Source of the DNA: Streptomyces aureoverticillatus
Lineage (GTDB): Bacteria > Actinomycetota > Actinomycetes > Streptomycetales > Streptomycetaceae
Assembly (NCBI RefSeq): GCF_014649395.1
Contig: NZ_BMSY01000009.1
Span: 343,264 to 407,263 of the forward strand
DNA: 64,000 nt
Direction: 5' to 3'
Part shown: positions 50,579-57,868 of the stretch, piece by piece
Layout of the letters: the number at the start of each line of letters is the position of its first letter
Numbering within the stretch: position 1 is the stretch's first letter
Position numbers and translations under genes: made by a program
Notes under the pieces: generated by a model
What the model was told of the DNA's origin: nothing
Seen by the model: only the letters and a program-made list of their open reading frames with translations
Databases searched by the model: none

Positions 50579-51232
50579 TCACCGCGGCTCGCACGGCCCG
50601 TACAGCGCGCACTCCGCGCCTGTGGCCAGCGCCCAGTAGCGGTCGCCGTACGACCAGTGCCACCACTCCGTGGGGTAGTTGACGAGGCCCGCGCCGGTGA
50701 GCGCGGCGCCCAGGATCTTGCGGTTCACGCGGGCCTCGGCGCTGATGCCGGGCGCGTCCGTGTAGCAGGCGCCCGCGCTCTCCTCGGGGCTGGCGTCGAT
50801 GGCGGTGCCCAGGTCGCACTCCGTGCCGTCGGCGGCCGCGAGCGTCAGGTCCACCGCGGCGCCCGCGCTGTGCGGGGCTATCTCCGGCGGGGAGACGAAG
50901 CGGCTCGCGGCGGCGTGGATCCGGGCGGGTGGCCAGGACGGGTTGTCGGCGCCGAGCTCGGCGGCGTACTGCTCGAAGTAGTGGCGCTGGAGGGACAGCG
51001 GGCGGTAGCCCTCGACGAAGAGGAGGCGCAGGCCCGGCGGCAGCAACTCCTGGGCGTGCAGGAGGCGTTGGAGCACGCCCTCGCGCAGCTGCGCGTACGC
51101 GTCCGCCGGGTCCGCCGCCCGCGCGTCGACGAGCAGGGCGCCCGCGGCGCGCACGTCCACCAGGGGTTCGCCGCAGTCGCGTACGGGCACGGCGGCGACG
51201 CTCGGGTCCGACATCAGGGTGATCTCAGTCAT
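50579..51232 (-). CDS. VanX-like D-alanyl-D-alanine dipeptidase (M15 family)
   Basis: 217 residues from ATG 51232. The zinc site is visible as APHSAGAAVDLTL (SxHxxGxAxD-type) and PTEWWHWSYGDRYWA (ExxH-type with the catalytic Glu). Other family motifs are VEGYRPLSLQRHYFEQY and CDLGTAIDASPEES. There is no signal peptide, so it probably acts in the cytosol on D-Ala-D-Ala or related dipeptides. No vanH/vanA partners are adjacent, so it is more likely a stand-alone dipeptidase for recycling than part of a resistance cluster, although a D-hydroxyacid dehydrogenase-type gene is divergent. No strong RBS precedes the start. Confidence 0.85.
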   Translation of the reverse strand: MTEITLMSDPSVAAVPVRDCGEPLVDVRAAGALLVDARAADPADAYAQLREGVLQRLLHAQELLPPGLRLLFVEGYRPLSLQRHYFEQYAAELGADNPSWPPARIHAAASRFVSPPEIAPHSAGAAVDLTLAAADGTECDLGTAIDASPEESAGACYTDAPGISAEARVNRKILGAALTGAGLVNYPTEWWHWSYGDRYWALATGAECALYGPCEPR

Positions 51233-51280
51233 GCGGAGATCATGCCGCCGGAGCGCGGCGGATGCGGAAGCGGCACGGCA

Positions 51281-51368
51281 GGACGAGACTCGTACGATCC
51301 GGCCCCGCCGGACGAGACTCGTACGATCCGGCCCCGCCGGACGAGCGTCATATGGATCCGGCCCCGCC
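51281..51368. repeat. Three-unit tandem repeat in the dipeptidase/dehydrogenase intergenic region
   Basis: Two identical 29-bp units (51281-51309, 51310-51338) containing GACTCGTACGATCCGG and a third diverged 30-bp unit (51339-51368) with GTCATATGGATCCGG. Each includes a TACGAT/TATGGAT-like -10 motif, so they may be duplicated promoters for the plus-strand dehydrogenase. Confidence 0.85.
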
Positions 51369-51392
51369 GGAAGTGAGGAGCCCTTGTCGCGT

Positions 51393-52421
51393 ATGCCCAC
51401 CCCACCGCGCCACCACCCCCGGCCGACCACCGCGCTCGCCATGTCGCCCGGTGCCGCGACGGCCCTGCTGGCCCCGGACGTGCTCGCCGCGTTCGCCCAG
51501 GTCTGCGACCTTCAACACCCGCCCGTACTGGACGACTTCACCGGTGAGCGGGCCCGGGACCTGCTCGGGCGGGCCGAGGTGCTGATCACCGGCTGGGGCT
51601 GCCCGCCGCTCGACGAGGCCGCGCTCGCCGCGGCGCCGAAGCTGCGAGCCGTCGTGCACACCGCCGGATCCGTACGCGGCCATCTCACCCCCGCCTGCTG
51701 GGAACGGGGCATCGAGGTGTCGTCGGCCGCCGCCGCGAACGCGCTGCCGGTCGCCGAGTACACCGTCGCGATGATCCTCCTCACCGGCAAGCACGTCCTG
51801 GAGCGCGCGCACGCCTTCAAGGCCACCCGCCGCCGCGACGACCCGCTGGACACGCCGCGCACCGTCGGCAACTACGGCCGCATCGTGGGCGTTCTGTCCG
51901 CGTCCCACGTCGGACGACGGGTCGTGGAGCTGCTCCGCCCGTACGACTTCCAAGTGCTGCTCCACGATCCGTACGTGGACGAGGCGGAAGCCACGGCGCT
52001 GGGCGTGCGCGCCGTCGGCCTCGGGGAGCTGTTCGAGCGGAGCGACGTGGTCAGCGTGCACGCGCCGCTGCTGCCCGCCACGCGTGGCCTCGTCGGCCGC
52101 CGGGAGCTCGCGGCGCTGCGGCGGGACGCCGTCCTCATCAACACCGCGCGCGGAGCCGTCGTCGACCAGGACGCCCTCACCGAGGCGGTCCTCGCGGGCC
52201 GGATCCGCGTGGTGCTCGACGTCACGGATCCCGAAGTCCTGCCCCCGGGCCACCCGTTGTGGGACTGCGGGAACGCCCTCATCACCCCGCACCTCGCGGG
52301 CTCGCAGGGCAACGAGTGGCAGCGCCTGACCGATGTCGCGGTGCGCGAACTCGCTCGGTGGGCCGTGGGAGACGGTTTCGCCCATCCCGTACGCGCCGAC
52401 CGGCTGGAGTTCCTGGCGTGA
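51393..52421 (+). CDS. D-isomer-specific 2-hydroxyacid dehydrogenase
   Basis: 342 residues from ATG 51393 (a TTG at 51384 is closer to the GAGGAG RBS and is an alternative start). NAD-binding core: GRIVGVLSASHVGRRVVELLRPYDFQVLLHDPY, an imperfect GxGxxG since the motif reads VLSASHVG. Catalytic triad regions: LINTARGAVVDQDAL (Arg), DVTDPEVLPPGHPLW (Glu) and LITPHLAGSQG (His). The altered glycine motif may weaken nucleotide binding. The substrate is unknown. It faces the VanX-like gene and follows three repeat units that may carry promoters. Confidence 0.87.
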   Translation: MPTPPRHHPRPTTALAMSPGAATALLAPDVLAAFAQVCDLQHPPVLDDFTGERARDLLGRAEVLITGWGCPPLDEAALAAAPKLRAVVHTAGSVRGHLTPACWERGIEVSSAAAANALPVAEYTVAMILLTGKHVLERAHAFKATRRRDDPLDTPRTVGNYGRIVGVLSASHVGRRVVELLRPYDFQVLLHDPYVDEAEATALGVRAVGLGELFERSDVVSVHAPLLPATRGLVGRRELAALRRDAVLINTARGAVVDQDALTEAVLAGRIRVVLDVTDPEVLPPGHPLWDCGNALITPHLAGSQGNEWQRLTDVAVRELARWAVGDGFAHPVRADRLEFLA

Positions 52422-52428
52422 ACGGCAG

Positions 52429-52444
52429 GCTCCGCGGCCGGAGC
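52429..52444. terminator. Weak hairpin between convergent genes
   Basis: GCTCCG-CGGC-CGGAGC, 6-bp arms, 8 bp after the dehydrogenase stop and before the DUF2269-like gene end. Confidence 0.4.
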
Positions 52445-52460
52445 GGTGTCTCCGCGGTGG

Positions 52461-52982
52461 TCAGCCTCCGGTCGTCGAGCCCGGCCTGACGATCATCAGG
52501 ATGGTGACGGTGGCCCACAGGACGTTGAAGACGCCGGTGAACATGGCGAGTTGGACGCTGGTCCGCGCGTCGAGCTTCACGGTGCCCGGCGCGGCGGCGG
52601 CTTCCTCGGTCCCGCCCGTCCCGCCGCCCCCGGCGCCCGTCCCGGCGACCGCCTCCAGCGCCGACTCCTGCCGGGGCAGCACGAGCACGATCAGGATCAC
52701 CGCCGCGAGGAACGTCAGCGCGATCGACGTGATCAGCCAGGCGCTGTCGAGCACGCCCATGCTGCTCGCCGTGGCGAAGCCGAAGACCACCACGGCGATG
52801 CCGACGCCCGCGTAGACGCGGCAGATGCGGTGCAGCGTACGCAGCGTCGTGACGGGCGCCGCCTCGCCCGGACCGGCGAGGGCGCTGCGAAGGACCGGCG
52901 GGAACATGCTGGCCGCGACGGCGACCGGGCCGACGGCCATGATGGCCGCGAGGACGTGCAGGATCAGGAACAGCTTCGTCAT
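52461..52982 (-). CDS. DUF2269-like integral membrane protein
   Basis: 173 residues with four predicted helices: KLFLILHVLAAIMAVGPVAVAASMF, VYAGVGIAVVVFGFATASSM, WLITSIALTFLAAVILIVLVL and SVQLAMFTGVFNVLWATVTILMIV. A His in helix 1 and a LRTLHRICRVYAGVG loop match the small DUF2269 family. Function is unknown. The Gly/Ala-rich loop between helices 3 and 4 is long. It lies downstream of the DJ-1/PfpI gene on the same strand with a 114-bp gap of GGGCCGGATC repeats, so an operon is uncertain. Confidence 0.75.
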   Translation of the reverse strand: MTKLFLILHVLAAIMAVGPVAVAASMFPPVLRSALAGPGEAAPVTTLRTLHRICRVYAGVGIAVVVFGFATASSMGVLDSAWLITSIALTFLAAVILIVLVLPRQESALEAVAGTGAGGGGTGGTEEAAAAPGTVKLDARTSVQLAMFTGVFNVLWATVTILMIVRPGSTTGG

Positions 52983-53096
52983 GGAAGGACTTTCGGGTCG
53001 GGCTTCGGGGCGGGCTTCGGGGGCGGGAACGTGGGCCGGATCGGAACAGCGGCACGGGCCGGATCAGATCGCGGCTGTGGGCCGGATCGGGTCCGA

Positions 53097-53750
53097 TCAG
53101 ATCGGTACGGGCTCCGCCCCGGTGGGGCTCCACACCACCCCGCGCCGCTCGTGCGCGAACATCTCCTCGACGGTGTGCGCGACACGCGGTCCGAACTCCC
53201 GCTCCAGGAGGTGCAGTCCGAGGTCGACCCCCGACGTCACCCCCGCTCCGGTGACCAGATCGCCGTCGTCGACGACGCGGGCCCGCACGACGGACACCCC
53301 GAGGCCCTCCAGGGCGTCGAGCGCGTCGTGGTGGCCGGTGGCGTGCCTGCCCTTGAGCAGCCCGGACATCGCAAGGACCAGGGAGCCGCCGCACACGGAC
53401 GTCATGGTCAGGCCGGGGTGCGCCATGGCGTCCGACAGGAGCCCGGGCAGGGCGGTCCGCTGGGTACGGGCCAGGCGGGAGGGGATGCTGTCGTCCTCGG
53501 GGTCGTGCTGCTCGCTGCGCCCCGCGGCGCCCGGCACCAGGATCAGGCCCGCGCGTCCCGGGTCGAGCCGCGCCGTGGCCCTGAGGGTGACGAGCTCCAG
53601 CCCGCTCGGCACGTCGCGGGCGCCCTCCGCCGAGACCAGTTCGACGGTGATGCCACCGTCCGTCGCGATGCCTCCGGCGTACAGGATCTCCAGCGGACCG
53701 AGGACGTCCAGCGGGTCGAAGCCGTCGAAGAGGACTACCTGAGCGTGCAT
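53097..53750 (-). CDS. DJ-1/PfpI-family protein
   Basis: 217 residues. It has the class I glutamine amidotransferase-like fold with LFDGFDPLDVLGPLEIL at the N-terminus, LILVPGAAG in the middle and the nucleophile-elbow SVCGGSLVLAMSGLL (Cys about 120). A nearby His (TGHHDALDAL) could be the second catalytic residue. Members act as isonitrile hydratases, glyoxalases or regulators; this one resembles the ThiJ/PfpI group without a DNA-binding domain. It is divergent from a GlxA-type regulator built on the same fold, 263 bp away. Confidence 0.85.
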   Translation of the reverse strand: MHAQVVLFDGFDPLDVLGPLEILYAGGIATDGGITVELVSAEGARDVPSGLELVTLRATARLDPGRAGLILVPGAAGRSEQHDPEDDSIPSRLARTQRTALPGLLSDAMAHPGLTMTSVCGGSLVLAMSGLLKGRHATGHHDALDALEGLGVSVVRARVVDDGDLVTGAGVTSGVDLGLHLLEREFGPRVAHTVEEMFAHERRGVVWSPTGAEPVPI

Positions 53751-54013
53751 GCGGGGGTTCCGTTTCCTGGTGATGGCCGTGACGACCGTGATGGCCCTGG
53801 CGGCGCAGGGCTCCGGTTCGCTGTCCCGGCGCCGAGGCTAGCCAGTGGGATCACGGCTCCGACAGTGGCTGCAATGCCAGCTTTCAACGGAAAATCGCCA
53901 GGTGGTCGTGTGGGGGTGCCGTCACGTGAAGCGCCTGGTCCAGCGGTCGGTCCGGGGCTCATGGCATGGAGCGCGCACTTGGCGGGATGGCGGTTGTGCC
54001 GTACGTTTCCGCC

Positions 54014-54964
54014 ATGCACACCGTGGCCGTCCTCGCGCTCGACGACGTCATCCCGTCCGACCTGGCGATGCCCCTGGACGTGTTCAGCAGGACCCGGCTG
54101 CCCGGCGAGCGGCAGGGCTACCGGGTGCGGGTGTGCGCGGCCGAGCCCGAGGTCGACGCGGGCACGTTCGCGCTGCGGGCGCACCACGACCTGAGCGGGC
54201 TCGTGGACGCGGACACGATCATCGTGCCGGGCACCCACGACCCGTTCGCACCGGTGCCGGAGAAGACCCTGGCCGCGCTGCGCGAGGCGGCCGACGCCGG
54301 TACCCGCATCGCCTCCATCTGCGTGGGCACCTTCGTCCTCGCGCAGGCCGGGCTGCTCAAGGGCCTGCGTGCCACCACGCACTGGTTCGCGACGGACCAC
54401 CTGGCGGCGGCCTATCCGGACATCGACGTCGACCCGGACGTGCTCTACGTCGACAACGGCCAGATCCTCACGTCCGCGGGCGCCGCCGCCGGCATGGACC
54501 TGAGCCTGCACATGATCCGGCGCGACTACGGCTCGGCGGTCGCCGCCGACGCCGCGCGCCTTTCGGTGATGCCCCTCGAACGCGAGGGCGGGCAGGCCCA
54601 GTTCATCGTCAACCAGCCCCCGGCGCACCCGCGCGGCCGCGAGCTCGAACCGCTGCTCCGCTGGCTGGAGGAGAACGCGGCGCGCGAGCTCACCCTCGAC
54701 GACATCGCCGTACGCGCGGGCCTGAGCAGCCGCACCCTGCTGCGCCGGTTCCGCGAGCAGACCGGCACGACCCCGCTGCAGTGGCTGCACCGCGCGCGGA
54801 TCCGTCAGGCCCAGCACCTCCTGGAGACCACCGAGCACCCGGTGGAGCGGGTCGCCGCGCAGGTCGGCTTCGGCTCGGCGACGGCGTTCCGGGACCGCTT
54901 CAAGCGGATCGCGGGGGTCAGCCCGCAGGCGTACCGGCGGGCGTTCAGCAGCGCGCCGAGGTGA
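54014..54964 (+). CDS. GlxA-type regulator: PfpI-like domain plus AraC HTH
   Basis: 316 residues from ATG 54014 (an upstream start at 53966 is less likely). Residues 1-190 form a PfpI-like sensor domain (LALDDVIPSDLAMPLDVFSRTRLPG, ASICVGTFVLAQAGLLKG with a nucleophile-like Cys). Residues 210-316 are an AraC HTH (LTLDDIAVRAGLSSRTLLRRFREQTGTTPLQWLHRARIRQAQHLLE, then VAAQVGFGSATAFRDRFKRIAGVSPQAYRRAF). It is a likely activator of the divergent DJ-1/PfpI gene or of itself. Its stop abuts the stop of the convergent methyltransferase gene with no gap. Confidence 0.9.
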   Translation: MHTVAVLALDDVIPSDLAMPLDVFSRTRLPGERQGYRVRVCAAEPEVDAGTFALRAHHDLSGLVDADTIIVPGTHDPFAPVPEKTLAALREAADAGTRIASICVGTFVLAQAGLLKGLRATTHWFATDHLAAAYPDIDVDPDVLYVDNGQILTSAGAAAGMDLSLHMIRRDYGSAVAADAARLSVMPLEREGGQAQFIVNQPPAHPRGRELEPLLRWLEENAARELTLDDIAVRAGLSSRTLLRRFREQTGTTPLQWLHRARIRQAQHLLETTEHPVERVAAQVGFGSATAFRDRFKRIAGVSPQAYRRAFSSAPR

Positions 54965-55726
54965 TCACGCCTCGTGGGCGGCCGGCTTGCGCGCCACCAC
55001 AAGGCGCCAGTGCGGGCTGCCGTCGTCCCGGCGGCCGAACTCCTCCAGCGGCCGCAGCCGCACGGTGAACCCGGCCCGCTCCAGGTCGGCCCGCACCCCG
55101 GCCAGCGCGAACGTGCGGTAGTACATGACGAAGCGCGGCCGCCACAGCAGGTTGCGCGCCCGCATCGCCCCGTCGAAGCCGAGCATGGCCCAGTACCATG
55201 GTGACGTGAGTGGCTGTGGTGCGCCGATGGGAAAGGCGAACAGGCCGCCGGGGCGCAGCGCCCGGTGCACCTGGCCGAAAAGGCCGGGCCGCTCGGCGGG
55301 CAGAAAGTGTCCGAACGCCCCGAAGCTGACGGCCACGTCGAAGCCCTCGGTGAACGGCAGCGCGCGGGCGTCGGCCCGCACCCAGTCGACCACCGGGCCC
55401 GTGCCCCCGGCCCCGGCGCCCGGCGTGAGCGCCGCGCGTGCCTCGGCGAGCATCCCGGCGCTGAAGTCGACGCCGGTCACATGCTCCCGGCACATCGTCC
55501 GCAGGACCTGCACGCCCGCGCCGGTGCCGCAGCACACGTCGAGACCCGCCGTGAACGGGCCAAGTGGACGCAGCGCCTCGGCACACGCGTCGAGGATGCG
55601 CTCGGGCGTACGGAAGGGCGTGTGGTCGAACTTGGGAGCCAGCAGGTCGTAGCCGTGCTCGGTGGAGGACAGCGCCTGCACGGCCAGTTCGCGGAGCGAG
55701 GGGCCCTGGGAGGTGAACACCGGCAC
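54965..55726 (-). CDS. Class I SAM-dependent methyltransferase
   Basis: 253 residues. SAM-binding motif I is LDVCCGTGAGVQVL (about 63-76), followed by HVTGVDFSAGMLAEAR (motif II), VRADARALPFTEGFDVAVSFGAFGHF and LRPGGLFAFPIG. This is the ubiquinone/menaquinone-type (Methyltransf_11/25) fold. The substrate is unknown. It lies tail-to-tail with the GlxA-type gene. Confidence 0.88.
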   Translation of the reverse strand: MPVFTSQGPSLRELAVQALSSTEHGYDLLAPKFDHTPFRTPERILDACAEALRPLGPFTAGLDVCCGTGAGVQVLRTMCREHVTGVDFSAGMLAEARAALTPGAGAGGTGPVVDWVRADARALPFTEGFDVAVSFGAFGHFLPAERPGLFGQVHRALRPGGLFAFPIGAPQPLTSPWYWAMLGFDGAMRARNLLWRPRFVMYYRTFALAGVRADLERAGFTVRLRPLEEFGRRDDGSPHWRLVVARKPAAHEA

Positions 55727-55848
55727 AGCCTAGTGAGTCGAGGTGGCCAGGCGTGGCCGGGAACCGCCTTGCGGCCTTCCGGGCCCATGAGGCGTCGGGT
55801 AGAGCTTCAGCTGCCACACCCCGAACCCATTTCACGAGAGGCACACCC

Positions 55849-56736
55849 ATGCGCGCACGCAGGCACTCCGGCACCCCGGGCACACCCGACACCCCTGACT
55901 CCGCGGCGGACGCCATGGCGGGCAAGACACGCTTCGACGACATCTACGACCTGCCCGACCCGAGGTCGTACTTCCGCCGCCTCGCCCCGTACGAGTACGA
56001 GATCCCGCATCACGCCCAGCGCGTCTTCCGCCGGACGCTCGCGGCCCGGCGCGCGAGCGCGCCGCCCGGCCCCGACGGCGACCGCCGGAACGGGGTCACG
56101 GTGCTCGACCTGTGCTGCTCGTACGGCATCAACGCCGCCCTGCTCAACCACGATCTGACCCTCGCCGACCTGTACGCGCACTACACCGGCGACGAGACCG
56201 CGGACCTCACCACGAGCGAACTCGTCGACCTGGACAAGGAGTTCTACGCCGCGCGCCGCCGCCCGGACGCGGTGCGCATGGTCGGCGTGGACACCGCCGC
56301 CAACGCCACCGCCTACGCCCTCGCGGTCGGCCTGCTCGACGAGGCGTACGCGGAGAACCTGGAACGCGTGCCGCCCAGCCACGGCCTCGCGCGCGCCATG
56401 TCCGGCGTCGGCCTGATCACCGTCACCGGCGGCATCGGCTACGTCACGCACCGCACCTTCGACGCCCTGCTCGACTGTGTCCGACTTCCCCTGTGGGTCA
56501 GCGCGTTCGTCCTGCGCACCGTCCCCTACGACCGCATCGCCGACACCCTCGCCGCGCGCGGCCTCGTCACCGGGTCCGACCCCGCGCGCACCTACCCGCA
56601 GCGCCTGTTCACCAGCCCCGACGAGCAGCGCGACGCCGTCGAGCGGGTGCGCGCGCTGGGCCTCGACCCCACCGGCTTCGAGGCCGCGGGCCGCTACCAC
56701 ACGCGCCTGTACGAGTCCCGGCCCCGGCCCGTCTGA
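55849..56736 (+). CDS. SAM-dependent methyltransferase-like protein, Streptomyces type
   Basis: 295 residues from ATG 55849 with GAGAGG 7 nt upstream. Motif I reads VTVLDLCCSYGINAALL (about 83-100), with Ser-Tyr-Gly rather than the usual GxGxG. Later segments are VRMVGVDTAANATAYALAVGLLDEAYAENLE and SGVGLITVTGGIGYVTHRTFDAL. A glycyl/charged N-terminus (PGTPDTPDSAADAMAG) precedes DIYDLPDPRSYFRRLAPYEYEIPHHAQRVF. The pattern fits a methyltransferase with a modified cofactor loop; whether it is active is uncertain. Confidence 0.75.
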   Translation: MRARRHSGTPGTPDTPDSAADAMAGKTRFDDIYDLPDPRSYFRRLAPYEYEIPHHAQRVFRRTLAARRASAPPGPDGDRRNGVTVLDLCCSYGINAALLNHDLTLADLYAHYTGDETADLTTSELVDLDKEFYAARRRPDAVRMVGVDTAANATAYALAVGLLDEAYAENLERVPPSHGLARAMSGVGLITVTGGIGYVTHRTFDALLDCVRLPLWVSAFVLRTVPYDRIADTLAARGLVTGSDPARTYPQRLFTSPDEQRDAVERVRALGLDPTGFEAAGRYHTRLYESRPRPV

Positions 56737-56817
56737 CCCGCTCCCAGGGGCTCGCCCCGCCCCCGCGTCCGGGCGTATCGTGGATTGACGGACGGCTCGG
56801 AGCGACAGGGGGTCGTC

Positions 56818-57732
56818 ATGGTGCAGGAACTCCTCACGGCAGGCGCGGCGACACTCTCCGCCGGCCTGGTGTACGTGATGTCGGCCGCCCGCATCGTGAA
56901 GCAGTACGAGCGCGGTGTCGTCTTCCGTCTCGGCCGTCTCTCCGGTGCCGCGCGCCAGCCCGGATTCACCATGATCGTGCCGGTCGTGGACCGGATGCGT
57001 AAGGTCAACATGCAGATCGTGACGATGCCGGTGCCCGCGCAGGAGGGCATCACGCGCGACAACGTCACGGTGCGCGTCGACGCCGTCGTGTACTTCAAGG
57101 TGGTCGACGCGTCCAGCGCGATCGTCCGGGTCGAGGACTACCGCTTCGCCGTCTCGCAGATGGCGCAGACCTCGCTGCGGTCCATCATCGGCAAGAGCGA
57201 CCTGGACGATCTGCTGTCCAACCGCGAGAAGCTCAACCAGGGCCTGGAGCTGATGCTCGACAGCCCGGCCATCGGCTGGGGCGTGCAGATCGACCGCGTC
57301 GAGATCAAGGACGTGTCGCTCCCGGAGACCATGAAGCGGTCGATGGCCCGGCAGGCCGAGGCCGACCGGGAGCGGCGCGCCCGCGTCATCAACGCCGACG
57401 CCGAGCTCCAGGCGTCCAAGAAGCTCGCCGAGGCCGCCAGGGAGATGTCCGAGCAGCCCGCCGCCCTCCAACTGCGCCTGCTGCAGACCGTCGTGGCCGT
57501 CGCCGCCGAGAAGAACTCGACCCTCGTGCTGCCGTTCCCCGTCGAGCTGCTGCGCTTCCTGGAACGGGCCGCGAACCAGCAGCCGCAGCCCGAGGGCACG
57601 CCGCCCCCGGCTGCCGCGCCGCGGGCTGAACCCACCCAGCAGGCTGAAACCGCCCCGCAGGTCGAGGCCGCGGCGCCCGATGCAGCGGCCCTCGACGTCA
57701 AGGCGCCCGACAGCATCGCACCCGGAGCCTGA
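56818..57732 (+). CDS. Slipin/stomatin-like SPFH (Band 7) protein
   Basis: 304 residues from ATG 56818 (AGGGGG 5 nt upstream). A short N-terminal membrane segment (LLTAGAATLSAGLVYVMSA) precedes the SPFH domain: IVKQYERGVVFRLGRLSGAARQPGFTMIVPVVDRMRKVNMQIVTMPVPAQEGITRDNVTVRVDAVVYFKVVD. A coiled-coil region rich in Glu/Ala/Arg follows (SMARQAEADRERRARVINADAELQASKKLAEAAREM), then a Pro/Ala-rich tail. Such proteins form membrane scaffolds. The usual NfeD partner is not adjacent. Confidence 0.9.
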   Translation: MVQELLTAGAATLSAGLVYVMSAARIVKQYERGVVFRLGRLSGAARQPGFTMIVPVVDRMRKVNMQIVTMPVPAQEGITRDNVTVRVDAVVYFKVVDASSAIVRVEDYRFAVSQMAQTSLRSIIGKSDLDDLLSNREKLNQGLELMLDSPAIGWGVQIDRVEIKDVSLPETMKRSMARQAEADRERRARVINADAELQASKKLAEAAREMSEQPAALQLRLLQTVVAVAAEKNSTLVLPFPVELLRFLERAANQQPQPEGTPPPAAAPRAEPTQQAETAPQVEAAAPDAAALDVKAPDSIAPGA

Positions 57733-57785
57733 CCTCACGGTCGACTTCCGTCACGGCCATTGAGTCCGTCGACGCGTACATGCTA

Positions 57786-57797
57786 GAAAGCGCTTAC
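57786..57797. promoter_or_regulatory. LacI-type half-consensus operator upstream of PL8
   Basis: GAAAGCGCTTAC, with the palindromic core AAGCGCTT, 72 bp upstream of the PL8 start. Close to the GAAAGCGCTTTC-type LacI operators of Streptomyces glycan genes. Confidence 0.45.
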
Positions 57798-57868
57798 CGC
57801 ACCTCGGTCGCCCTCGCCACGGCACGTGCCCCGCTCCCCTCCCCTCGCCCCTGCCCCCGGAGCCCCGC

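Noticed and set aside
50579..52421. VanX-like and D-hydroxyacid dehydrogenase genes read as a vancomycin-resistance (vanHAX) cluster.
   Set aside because: The genes are divergent, no VanA-type ligase or VanRS pair is present, and the dehydrogenase has an altered nucleotide-binding glycine motif.
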